A DNA stretch of 37,071 nt from Streptomyces sp. 8L (GTDB lineage: Bacteria > Actinomycetota > Actinomycetes > Streptomycetales > Streptomycetaceae). Positions 7,276 through 15,700 of this stretch are shown piece by piece. Both the position numbers and the translations under genes were made by a program. Positions within the stretch are counted from its first letter, which is position 1. The number at the start of each line of letters is the position of its first letter. The stretch spans positions 9,192 to 46,262 of the forward strand of contig NZ_JAIUKE010000039.1 of the NCBI RefSeq assembly GCF_020176795.1. The letters are read 5' to 3'. Below the pieces are notes generated by a model. It searched no databases. It was not told where the DNA came from and saw only the letters and a list, made by a program, of their open reading frames with translations.

Positions 7276-8499
7276 TCACCAGACGACGGGCAGCTCGTGC
7301 AGGCCCCAGGCCAACGCCCGGAACTTGAACGGCAGGTCGGTGAACTCGGTGGCCAGCCTCAGGTTCGGCAACCGGCGGAACAGCGTGGTGAACACGACGT
7401 CCAGCTCCACCCGGGCGAGGTTCTGCCCCATGCACTGGTGGATGCCGTGGCTGAAGGCCATGTGGTTGCGGGCGTTGCGGCGAACGTCGATCCGGTTCGG
7501 GTCGGGGAACTCCCGGCCGTCGCGGGCCACCGTGTTCAGCGCGACGATCATGCCCTCGCCCTCGGCGATCAGCTTGTCGCCCAGCTGGATGTCGGCGGTG
7601 GCCACCCGGGTGGTTGCGGTGGCCGTGCTGAAGATACGCAGGAACTCCTCGACCGCCGACGGCATCAGCTCCGGGTGTGCCTTCAGCAGTGCGAGCTGCT
7701 CCGGGTCGTTGAGCATGGTCGCAGTGCCCAGCGAGATCACATTCCCGGTGGTCTCGTGCCCACCGACCAGCAGCAGCAGGCCGAGCGCGACCAGCTCCTC
7801 GTGGTCGAACGCCTCGGCCTCCCGGTTGGCCACGATGAGCCGGGACAGCAGGTTGTCGCCGGGTTCCCGCTCCATCTGGCTGATCAGGACCTCGAAGTAG
7901 GCCAGCAGCTCGTCGACGGCCTTGGCCTGCACCTGCGGCGAGACGTCCCGCTGCAACTGAAGCAGGGTCCGCTCCTGGAAGAACTCGTGGTCGGCGTAGG
8001 GCACGCCCAGCAGCCGGCAGATGACCAGTGACGGCACCGACAGCGCGAGGTGCTTGACCAGGTCGACCGGCGGCTCCAGCTCGACGAACGCGTCCAGCTC
8101 GGAGTCCACGATCCGCTGGATCTCCGGGCGCATCTGCTGCGCCTTGCGCACGGTGAACTCGGTGATCAGCATCCGCCGGCGCACGGTGTGCAGCGGCGGG
8201 TCGTCGCCGAGCAGGATCTGGGTCCAGCGGGCCAACTGGGCCACCACCGCGTCCGGATTGCTGACTGGGTAGGGAAAACTGGGGTGGTGCCGGTTCACGC
8301 TCGTGTCGGGGTGGCTGAGCAGGTACCGGGCCTCGGCGTGTCCCGTGATCAGCCACGTGGTCCGGCCCGAGGGCAGCACGACCTTCGCGACCGGGTGCGT
8401 CGCCTGCAGCTCACGGTAGGCGGCCGGCGGGTCCAGCGGACACTTGGGATCACGCATCTGCGGATAGGACAACAGGTCCTGGGCATGGGTTTCGGTCAC
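7276..8499 (-). CDS. Cytochrome P450 monooxygenase (CYP105-like), 407 aa
   Basis: This is a soluble bacterial class I P450 that would insert oxygen into the polyketide using electrons from a ferredoxin not encoded here. Motifs in order are the I-helix GGHETT (246-251), the K-helix ExxR in EEFLR (Glu285-Arg288), and the haem loop FSHGIHQCMG with the axial Cys356. The QNLARVEL sequence after the cysteine is typical of the CYP105 group. The start is a GTG at 8499, with AGGAG nine bases upstream. All key residues are intact and the length is normal. It is transcribed with the antiporter and the second P450 upstream. The substrate is unknown. A tailoring role on the chain end or an upstream carbon is inferred only from position. 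Confidence 0.95.
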   Translation of the reverse strand: MTETHAQDLLSYPQMRDPKCPLDPPAAYRELQATHPVAKVVLPSGRTTWLITGHAEARYLLSHPDTSVNRHHPSFPYPVSNPDAVVAQLARWTQILLGDDPPLHTVRRRMLITEFTVRKAQQMRPEIQRIVDSELDAFVELEPPVDLVKHLALSVPSLVICRLLGVPYADHEFFQERTLLQLQRDVSPQVQAKAVDELLAYFEVLISQMEREPGDNLLSRLIVANREAEAFDHEELVALGLLLLVGGHETTGNVISLGTATMLNDPEQLALLKAHPELMPSAVEEFLRIFSTATATTRVATADIQLGDKLIAEGEGMIVALNTVARDGREFPDPNRIDVRRNARNHMAFSHGIHQCMGQNLARVELDVVFTTLFRRLPNLRLATEFTDLPFKFRALAWGLHELPVVW

Positions 8500-8557
8500 G
8501 GGACGCTACTCCTGGTCGTGGTGGTCGCGGTTCGACTGGCACGCTAATCGCGGGGAC

Positions 8558-8593
8558 GGGCGGTGAGCAGCAGCCGTCGGTCACTGCTCGCCC
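8558..8593. terminator. Possible hairpin between the antiporter and P450 genes
   Basis: GGGCG (8558-8562) and AGCAG (8566-8570) can pair with CTGCT (8584-8588) and CGCCC (8589-8593). This gives a ten-pair GC-rich stem with a three-base bulge and a 13-base loop. It lies in the 112-base gap downstream of the antiporter stop. No T-run follows in either direction, so it may be a processing or attenuating hairpin, or chance in GC-rich DNA. Confidence 0.25.
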
Positions 8594-8611
8594 ACTGCCC
8601 GCCCATCGCGG

Positions 8612-9847
8612 TCACACCGACACCGGCACGTACTCCTCGGCCGGCTGTTGCTGGGGATGGACCAGGCTCAGCAGCGGTCCGGCCATCGCCGTGGTGACCA
8701 CGGCCATCACCACCATCAGCGAGTACAGGTCCTTGTCGAGCACGCCGAGCTGGAGCCCGATGCTGAGGATGATCAGTTCGGTCAGGCCCCTGGTGTTCAT
8801 CAGCGTGCCGAGCACGGCCGAGTCCCGCGCCGGCAGGCCGCTGAGCCGGCTGCCGGTGAACGCGCCCACGAACTTGCCGCTGATGGCCACCACCAGGATC
8901 AGTGCCAGGGCCAGCAGCCCGGACGCGTCGAGTTGGGACAGGTCCACGTTGAAGCCAGCGACGATGAAGTACACCGGCAGCAGCAGGACCGCGTTGACCT
9001 GGCCCACCTGCTGGATGATGTCCTTGCGCAGCTTGTCGGCGCCCTCGCGCGGGATGATGATGCCGAACAGGAACGCGCCGAAGATGAAGTGCAGGCCCAT
9101 CCACTCGGTCAGGGCGCCGGAGACCAGCAGGCCGGCCAGCACCGTTGCCAGCACGCCCAGCGACAGGCCGTGCCACTCGTACCGGGCGATCAGCTTGCGC
9201 AGCAGTGGACGGACGACGAAGAACATCACCGCCACATACGGGATCAGACCCAGGATCAGCAGTTGGCTGCCGGTGCCGGAACCGCTGATCGCCACCACCG
9301 TGGCCAGCAGGCACCACGCCAGTACGTCGCCGATGGCTGCCGAGGCCAGCGCGATGGTGCCCAGCCTGGTCTTCTGCAGGCCTCGGTCGCTGAGGATGCG
9401 GGCCAGTACCGGGAACGCGGTCACCGACATGGCCGCGCCGAGGAACAGCACGAACGCCAGCTCGTTGGTGGTCCGGTGGTCCTGGTAGAGGTAGGTGGCC
9501 AGTGCCGTACCCAGGCCGAACGGCAGCGCGATGGACAGCGTCGAGACGAGTACCGCGGTCCGGCCTTCGCCCTTGATAAGGGTTCGGTCCAGCTCCAGGC
9601 CGATGATGAACATGAAGACCGCGACCCCGACGTTGGCCAGCGCGCTCAGGGACGGGCGGCTGGGCACCGGAAACAGGGTGTCGGAGATGGCCCCGTGCCA
9701 CAGGGTCGGTCCGACGATGATGCCGGCGAGCACCTCGCCGATCACTGCGGGCTGCCCGATCCTGATGGCCAGCAGGCCCAGCACCCGGGCCAGCACGAGG
9801 ATCAGGGCCAGGTCCAACAACAGCATCACGGTCTGATGGCTGGTCAT
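8612..9847 (-). CDS. Cation/proton antiporter, CPA2 (KefB/NapA-like) family, 411 aa
   Basis: This integral membrane protein with about 12-13 predicted helices would exchange Na+ or K+ for H+. Family landmarks are IGEVLAGIIVGPTLW near the N-terminus, VFMFIIGLELD, AMSVTAFPVLARILSDRGL, and a C-terminal NTRGLTELIIL segment. In the ion-binding helix the usual Asp-Asp pair reads AIGDVLAW: the first Asp is Gly and only the second is kept, which in related transporters goes with electroneutral exchange. There is no C-terminal TrkA-N regulatory domain. Its ATG lies four bases after the P450 stop, so translation is probably coupled. Related antiporters occur in clusters for ionophoric polyketides, where they are thought to export the product or restore ion balance. 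That role here is an inference from location. Confidence 0.93.
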   Translation of the reverse strand: MTSHQTVMLLLDLALILVLARVLGLLAIRIGQPAVIGEVLAGIIVGPTLWHGAISDTLFPVPSRPSLSALANVGVAVFMFIIGLELDRTLIKGEGRTAVLVSTLSIALPFGLGTALATYLYQDHRTTNELAFVLFLGAAMSVTAFPVLARILSDRGLQKTRLGTIALASAAIGDVLAWCLLATVVAISGSGTGSQLLILGLIPYVAVMFFVVRPLLRKLIARYEWHGLSLGVLATVLAGLLVSGALTEWMGLHFIFGAFLFGIIIPREGADKLRKDIIQQVGQVNAVLLLPVYFIVAGFNVDLSQLDASGLLALALILVVAISGKFVGAFTGSRLSGLPARDSAVLGTLMNTRGLTELIILSIGLQLGVLDKDLYSLMVVMAVVTTAMAGPLLSLVHPQQQPAEEYVPVSV

Positions 9848-9851
9848 GGCG

Positions 9852-11087
9852 TCACCCGTGCAGACGCAGCGGCAGCTTGACCGGGCCTCGGAAGAAGGAG
9901 TTCACGATCCACTCGACCGCGTCCGGTTCGACCGCCAGCCGCACGTGCGGGAAGCGCCGGACCAGCTTGCCGATCGCGATCTCCAGCTCCAGCCGGCCCA
10001 GCGCGGCGCCGACGCAGTGGTGGATGCCGTGGCCCATGGCCAGCGCGCCGTTGGTCGGGCGGGTGATGTCCAGCCGGTCCGGGTCGGGGAACTTCTCCGG
10101 GTCGCGGTTGCCCGACGCCAGTGAGAGCATCACGAACTCGCCCTCGGGGATGACCGTGCCGGCCACCTCGACGGGTTCGGTGGTGAACCGCATGCTGGCC
10201 GACAGGCCGGGTCCCTCGAAGCGCAGCAGCTCCTCGACCGCGCCGGTGACCAGCTCCGGGTGCTCGCGCAGCCGGGCCAGCTGGTCGGGGGCCGTCAGCA
10301 GCGAGAGCATGCTGTTGGACAGCTGGTTGCTGGTGGTCTCGTGGCCGGCCATCAGCAGCAGCAGAGCCATCGACACCAGCTCGTCCGGGTTGAGCCGGTC
10401 CTCGTCGGCGCTGACCTGCACCAGCGCGGTCAGCAGGTCCTCGCCCGGCGTGTCCCTCTTGGCCTCGCACAGCCGGCGCAGGTAGCCGACCACGTCCTGG
10501 TATGCCCGGCCCAACTCGGCCGGCTCGGCCTTGCCGCCGTAAAGCGTGTCGGCCCAGGCGAAGAAGTCCATCCGGTCGGCGTGGGGCACGCCGAGCAGCT
10601 CGCCGATGACGGCGATGGGCAGCCGCAGCGACAGCGTCGCGGCCAGGTCGACCTCGCCTTCCACCTGGTCCTGGGCGGCTATCTCGTCGAGCATCTCGTC
10701 CACGATCTGCTCGATGCGGGGCCGCAGCTGCTCCACCCGGCGGCCGGTGAACTCCCGGCCGACCAGGTTACGCAGCCGGGTGTGGTCGGGCGGGTCGCTG
10801 TTGACCATGTTGGTGGTCAGGCCGGCCGGGAAGCCGGTGGCGTTGCCGGTGACCTTGCTGTGCCTGGCCATCAGCTCGCCGATCCGGCTGCCGTCCTTGG
10901 CCAGCCGGGAATCGGCCAGCAGCCGGCGCACGTCCGCGTAGCGGGTCACCAGCCAGGTGTTCAGACCGCGGTAGGTCGTGACCCGGCGGACCGGCGCCTC
11001 CTCGCGAAGGCGGGCGAAGATCGGGTACGGGTCGCGGTTGAACTCCGGGCCGTAGATTTCGTCGGGCAGGGTCTGAGTGCTCGTCAC
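9852..11087 (-). CDS. Cytochrome P450 monooxygenase (CYP107-like), 411 aa
   Basis: This is a second soluble P450, with the I-helix motif MAGHETT, the K-helix ExxR (VEELLRFEG) and the haem loop AMGHGIHHCVG carrying the axial Cys358. The first position of the haem motif, normally Phe, is Met; the other motif positions are conserved. The GTG at 11087 is preferred over an in-frame ATG at 11132. It has GAGGAAG just upstream, that Shine-Dalgarno sequence begins right at the stop codon of the preceding gene (11101-11103), and the protein then starts like its relatives. The longer reading would overlap the preceding gene by 32 bases. Likely role: hydroxylation or epoxidation of the polyketide. Which of the two P450s acts first cannot be told from sequence. 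Confidence 0.94.
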   Translation of the reverse strand: MTSTQTLPDEIYGPEFNRDPYPIFARLREEAPVRRVTTYRGLNTWLVTRYADVRRLLADSRLAKDGSRIGELMARHSKVTGNATGFPAGLTTNMVNSDPPDHTRLRNLVGREFTGRRVEQLRPRIEQIVDEMLDEIAAQDQVEGEVDLAATLSLRLPIAVIGELLGVPHADRMDFFAWADTLYGGKAEPAELGRAYQDVVGYLRRLCEAKRDTPGEDLLTALVQVSADEDRLNPDELVSMALLLLMAGHETTSNQLSNSMLSLLTAPDQLARLREHPELVTGAVEELLRFEGPGLSASMRFTTEPVEVAGTVIPEGEFVMLSLASGNRDPEKFPDPDRLDITRPTNGALAMGHGIHHCVGAALGRLELEIAIGKLVRRFPHVRLAVEPDAVEWIVNSFFRGPVKLPLRLHG

Positions 11088-11100
11088 GGAAGTCGCTTCC

Positions 11101-11553
11101 TCACGCGCCGGCGCGGCGGCCGGTGTAGACATCGATCTTGATCCAGGCGTCGTCGTCCTGGTTACGCACGTAGGAGTCGGCCACCACGGTGGACTCGTCC
11201 ACGATCCGAAACACGTCCCGGACCGTCTTGTGCCGGCCCAGTTCCACCACCGTGTATCGCCCTGTAACGGTGAACTCGCCCTCCACCCAGCCCGGCGAGG
11301 TGCCGGCGCCCTGGCTGCCGGAGTCGGCTACGTAGTAGACATCGAACTCCTCGTCCAGCGGGTTCCAGCCGAACGTCCAGCGCCCGATCCCGCCGCCGGC
11401 GAAGCTCACCGCCACGTCGACGTACTTGCCGTTCAGCGACGGCGAACCGTGCCACGTCATCCGGGCCGGCTCGCCGCCGCCCGCCGGCGGCCGGCCGACA
11501 TACTCGTTGTGCCCCAACAGGAAGTCGAGTTGCTTCAGCTGCTCGGTACTCAT
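11101..11553 (-). CDS. DUF1579-like small probable beta-barrel protein, 150 aa
   Basis: This small soluble protein without signal peptide or membrane segment has the alternating strand pattern of DUF1579/lipocalin-like barrels. It begins LKQLDFLLGHNEYVG. Strands such as ARMTWHGSPSLNGKYVDVAV, RWTFGWNPLDEEFDVYYV, WVEGEFTVTGRYTVVELG and DAWIKIDVYTGRR follow. AGGAG precedes the ATG at a spacing of about ten bases. The gene lies 22 bases after the thioesterase end and 13 bases before the P450 start, so it is translated within the PKS operon. No catalytic motif is obvious. Small barrel proteins in other polyketide clusters catalyse cyclisations (AbyU and PyrI4, for example), so a cyclase or carrier role is worth considering, but I see no sequence similarity to those enzymes. 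Family assignment is moderate and function unknown. Confidence 0.75.
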   Translation of the reverse strand: MSTEQLKQLDFLLGHNEYVGRPPAGGGEPARMTWHGSPSLNGKYVDVAVSFAGGGIGRWTFGWNPLDEEFDVYYVADSGSQGAGTSPGWVEGEFTVTGRYTVVELGRHKTVRDVFRIVDESTVVADSYVRNQDDDAWIKIDVYTGRRAGA

Positions 11554-11575
11554 AACAGTGGATCTCCTTGTCGGG

Positions 11576-12742
11576 TCAGAGCACCCGCGCCAGCCAGTCG
11601 TGCACGGCCGATGCGGTCGACTCCGGGTGCTTGGACATCATCGAGAAGTGGTTGCCGGGCACGTCGGCGGTGTAGTGGTAGGTACCGTCGGTGACTTCCT
11701 GGACGTGCTCCGGCTTGGGCGTGCCGTTCATGTACTCCCGGGCCCGCACCAGCAGCGTCGGCACGTCGATCGGTTGGGGCTTCCACTCGTCGAACATGCC
11801 GAGGTAGCCGCCCATCGCCACCAGCTGGTGCCCAAGCGGCGCGGCGCCGCTGTCCTCGGACATCAGGTCGTGCCGCTTGGCCTGGGCGCGCATGAAGTCG
11901 CGCTGCACCTCCACCACGAGGTCGCCCGGCCAGTACGTGTCCAGCATGGCCACCGCGGCCGGCGGCCGGCCGATCCCGCACAGGTAGCTGGCCACGCCGT
12001 GCGCGATCCAGCCGCCCGAGGAGTGGCCGACCAGCACGACCGGGTCGATGCCGGCCTCCTCCAGCACGGCGTCGCCGTACACGCGGAACAGCGACTCCAT
12101 GTCGGCCGGCACCGGCTGGCCCTCGCTGAAGCCCAGCGGCCACAGCGCCGAGACGTCACGGGGCTCGGGCAGCCCGGTGGCGAACAACGAGTAGGCGGTG
12201 TCCAGCATCGGGGCAATCGGCGGCACCATGCACATCAGCTGCGGCCGGAGGTGGCCGCCGGCCAACTGCACGATTTTCGGCCGGCCGGCAGACTCGGCGT
12301 CAGTGAACGAGGGCAGCAGCTTGGCCGCCGCGGTCAGCATCCGCATGCCGTCGTCGGCGCGCCCCTCGGCCACCGCGTTGAGGTAGAGGTTGACGATCAC
12401 GTCGTCGTTGGCGTGCCCGCCGGCGGTGGGTTCGCCGGCCGGGGTCGGCGTCTCCTCGCCGTCCGGGATCTCCAGCTCGGAGACCAGGTGCTCGGTCAGC
12501 TCGTCCACCGTCGGGTAGTCGAAGACCGTGGTGACCCGCAGCCGAATGCCAGTGGTGGCGTTGATCCGGTTGCGCAGCTCGACTGCGGTCAGCGAGTCGA
12601 AGCCCAGCTCGCGGAAGGTGTCATCAATGCCGACGGCGTCGGGTCCTGGGTATCCCAGCACCACGGCGACCTCGGTCCGCACCACATCGGCCAACGCCTG
12701 CCGACGGTCCTTTTCGGACAGTCGGCTCAGCTGCCTGAGCAA
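11576..12742 (-). CDS. ACP-TE portion of the terminal PKS module (3' part of the same gene)
   Basis: This open frame encodes the carrier protein and thioesterase that complete the gene above; it is listed separately because the poly-G/C tract cuts it off. The ACP has the phosphopantetheine Ser50 in LGFDS followed by [10 protein letters not shown]. After a Pro/Gly/Glu-rich linker (about 92-112) comes an alpha/beta-hydrolase TE with Ser241 in GHSSGG, Asp268 in MLDTYWP and His365 in PGNHFS, the complete catalytic triad. Its size and motifs match the TE-I domains that hydrolyse or lactonise polyketide chains at the end of an assembly line. The first codons ([10 protein letters not shown]) are normal linker sequence, not a natural start, and no ribosome-binding site can be judged inside the tract. 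Confidence 0.85.
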   Translation of the reverse strand: MLRQLSRLSEKDRRQALADVVRTEVAVVLGYPGPDAVGIDDTFRELGFDSLTAVELRNRINATTGIRLRVTTVFDYPTVDELTEHLVSELEIPDGEETPTPAGEPTAGGHANDDVIVNLYLNAVAEGRADDGMRMLTAAAKLLPSFTDAESAGRPKIVQLAGGHLRPQLMCMVPPIAPMLDTAYSLFATGLPEPRDVSALWPLGFSEGQPVPADMESLFRVYGDAVLEEAGIDPVVLVGHSSGGWIAHGVASYLCGIGRPPAAVAMLDTYWPGDLVVEVQRDFMRAQAKRHDLMSEDSGAAPLGHQLVAMGGYLGMFDEWKPQPIDVPTLLVRAREYMNGTPKPEHVQEVTDGTYHYTADVPGNHFSMMSKHPESTASAVHDWLARVL

Positions 12743-15700
12743 GCCCGACGGCGCGGCGCCGTCGGGCCCCCCCCCCCCCCCGGGGGGGCCGGGGCGGGGG
12801 GGGGGCCCCCCGCCCCCCCCCCCCCCCCCCCCCGCCCCGGGGGGCCCGGGCCCCGGGGCCCCGCCCCCCCCCCCCCCCCCCCGCGGGCCCCCCCCCCCCC
12901 CCCGCCCCGCGCTCCGCGGTGCGCCGGGTCCGGATGGGGACCAGGCCTCGCAGCAGGGCCGGCACGCCGCCGTCGGTCATCCGGGAGGCATGGGGGTCCA
13001 GCCTGATGGGGATCGTGACGGCCTCGTCCAGTTCGAGGCTTGTGTCGAACAGGGCCATGCCCTCCTCGAAGCTGAGCGGGGTGATGCCGCCCCTGGTCAT
13101 CCGGGACCGGTCGGACTCGCCGACGGTGCCGGACATCTCGCTGACCTGGCCCCAGTAGCCCCAGGCGAGGGAGACCGCCGGCAGCCCGTTGGCGTGCCGC
13201 CACTGGGCGAAGGCGTCCTCGAACGTGTTGGCCGCGTTGTAACCGCCCTGTCCGGCGGTGCCGATGACGCCGGCCGCCGACGAGTACAGCGCGAACACGG
13301 CCAGGTCGGCGTCGGCGGTCAGCTCGTGCAGGTTGAGCGTGCCGTCGACCTTGGGCAGCAGCGCGTTGTCGACCTGGTCGGCAGTCAGCGAGCCGATCAG
13401 GCCGTCGTCGAGGGCACCTGCCGTGTGCACGACACCGGTCAGCGGGTGCTCGGCGGGAACCGCCGCGATGACTTCCTTCAGCGACTCCCGGTCGGCGACA
13501 TCGCAAGCGGCGACCGTGACCGACGTGCCGGCAGCCGTCAGCTCGGCGACCAGCTCGGCGGGCGCGCCGCGACGGCTGAGCAGTATGAGGTTGCGCATGC
13601 CCTGCGCGACCAAGTGTCGGGCGGCCAGGCCGCCGAGCATGCCGGACGCACCCGTGACGAGCACCGTCTGTTGTGGATCCATCGTGCGCGGCATCCGCAG
13701 CACGACCTTGCCGATGTGCTTGGCCTGCGACATGAACCGGAACGCCTCCTGTGCCCGGCGGACGTCCCAGGACCGCACCGGGGGCGGCACGAGCGTGCCG
13801 TCCCCGAACAACACGACCAGTTCGCGCAGCATCTCGCCGATCCGGTCGACGCCGGCCTCAAGCAGCTGGAACGCCTGGTAGCTCACGTGCAGGTTGGACG
13901 CGGCGATCGCCTCGGGCTCGCGCACGTCTGCCAAACCCATCTCGATGAACCGGCCGCCGCGCGGCATCAGCGCCAGCGAGGCGTCCACGAACTCGCCGGT
14001 CAGCGCATTCAGCACCACGTCGATCTCGGGGAACGCCTGCTTGAAGTCCAGCGTCCGGGAGGAAGCGATGTGGTCATCGTCGATGCCCATGGCCCGCAAC
14101 GCGGCCCACTTGGCCGGGCTGGCGGTGGCGTACACCTCGGCTCCAAAGTACTGAGCCAACTGCACCGCAGCCATGCCCACACCACCGGCCGCCGCGTGGA
14201 TCAGCACCTTCTCCCCCGCCTTCAGACCGGCCAGGTCGTGCAGGCCGTACAGGGCGGTCAGGAAGGCCACCGGCATCGCGGCCGACTGCTCGAACGTCCA
14301 GCCGGCTGGGATGTGCACCAGGCCACGCCGGTCGGCGACGACGGTCGGACCGAACGCGCCGCCGAAGACGCCGGTCACCCGGTCGCCGACGGACAGTCCG
14401 GTCACTCCGGGGCCGACCTCCACGACCACGCCGGCGCCCTCGCCGCCGAGGTCGGGATGCCCCGGGTACATGCCCAGGGTCATCAGCACATCGCGAAAGT
14501 TGACGCCACCGGCTCGCACCGCGACGCGAACGTGGCCGTCCAGCAACGGCTCGGCGGCTTCCGGCGCCGGGATCAGCACCAGGTTCTCCAGGGTGCCGGC
14601 TTCAGTGACGCCCAGCCGCCACGGGCCGGCGGCCGGCGGTTCAAGCTGGTCGTTCAGCGGCGTCCGGGCCAGCCGCGCCACCGTGACGGCGCCGTCCCGG
14701 ATAGCCACCTGCGGCTCGTCCGCCTCGATCGCCGCCGTCACGGTGCTGGGCAGGATGTCCTTGCTGGCCTTGGTGTCATCGATGTCGATCAGCACCAGGC
14801 GACCGGGGTTCTCGGTCTGCGCCGACCGCAACAGGCCCCACACCGGAGCCTGCGTCAGGTCGGGGGTCTCGCCGCCGTGCAGGGCCTGGGCACCGACGCT
14901 GACGAGCACGAACCGGGAGGCGGCGAACTGGTCGTTGGCCAGCCAGTCCTTGACGACGTCGAGAACCTCGCCGGTGACCCGACGCACCTCGGCGGGCACG
15001 TCCGCTGCGGCCGGGGCGGCGATCCCGTCCAGCGGCAGCAACACGACGTCCGGCGCGGCACCGCCACCGGTCATGAACTCGCCGATTGCGGACAACTCCG
15101 GGTACAGGCGCATCGCGGTGTCGGACTCGCCGATCGCCCGCAGGACCGGGGTGTCGCCCAGACCCGCCCACCGGCCCTCACCAACCCGCGTGTTGGTGAC
15201 CGCGAATGGCGCCCACTCCTGGCGGAACAGTGACCGGTGCCCGCCGGTCTGCCGTCGGCTCATCGCCTGGGTCAGCCGGCTCGGGTCGACCTCGCGGGAC
15301 ACGATGGCATCGGCGGTCAGCACCAGCCGGCCGCCGGCGTCGAACAGGGCCACGGCCACCGAGTCGTCGGCCACCCGGGACAGCCGCCCCCGGACCGCCG
15401 TGGCACCGGAGGCGTGCAACTGCACCCCGGACCACGTGAACGGCAACCGCGTCGCGCCGGCAGAGTCCATTGTGGACAGCAACGTCGCGTGCAGCGCGGC
15501 GTCCAGCAGGGCCGGATGGATGCCGAATCGGGCGGCGTCGGCGTGGCCCGGGTCGGGCAGTACCGCCTCGGCGTACAGATCGGCCCCCTGCCGCCAGGCG
15601 GCGGTCATACCTTGGAAGACCGGTCCCCAGCCGTAACCGCGGGCAGTGAACTTCTCGTACACGCCCTCGACGCCTATCGGTTCGGCACCGGCCGGCGGCC

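Noticed and set aside
11088..11132. ATG at 11132 as start of the second P450
   Set aside because: It would overlap the upstream gene by 32 bases and adds an Ala-rich tail; the GTG at 11087 has a well-placed GAGGAAG.
12757..12905. Real repeat or Gly/Pro linker in the PKS
   Set aside because: Pure base runs, one-base frame disagreement and similarity to the tract at the window start favour an artefact.
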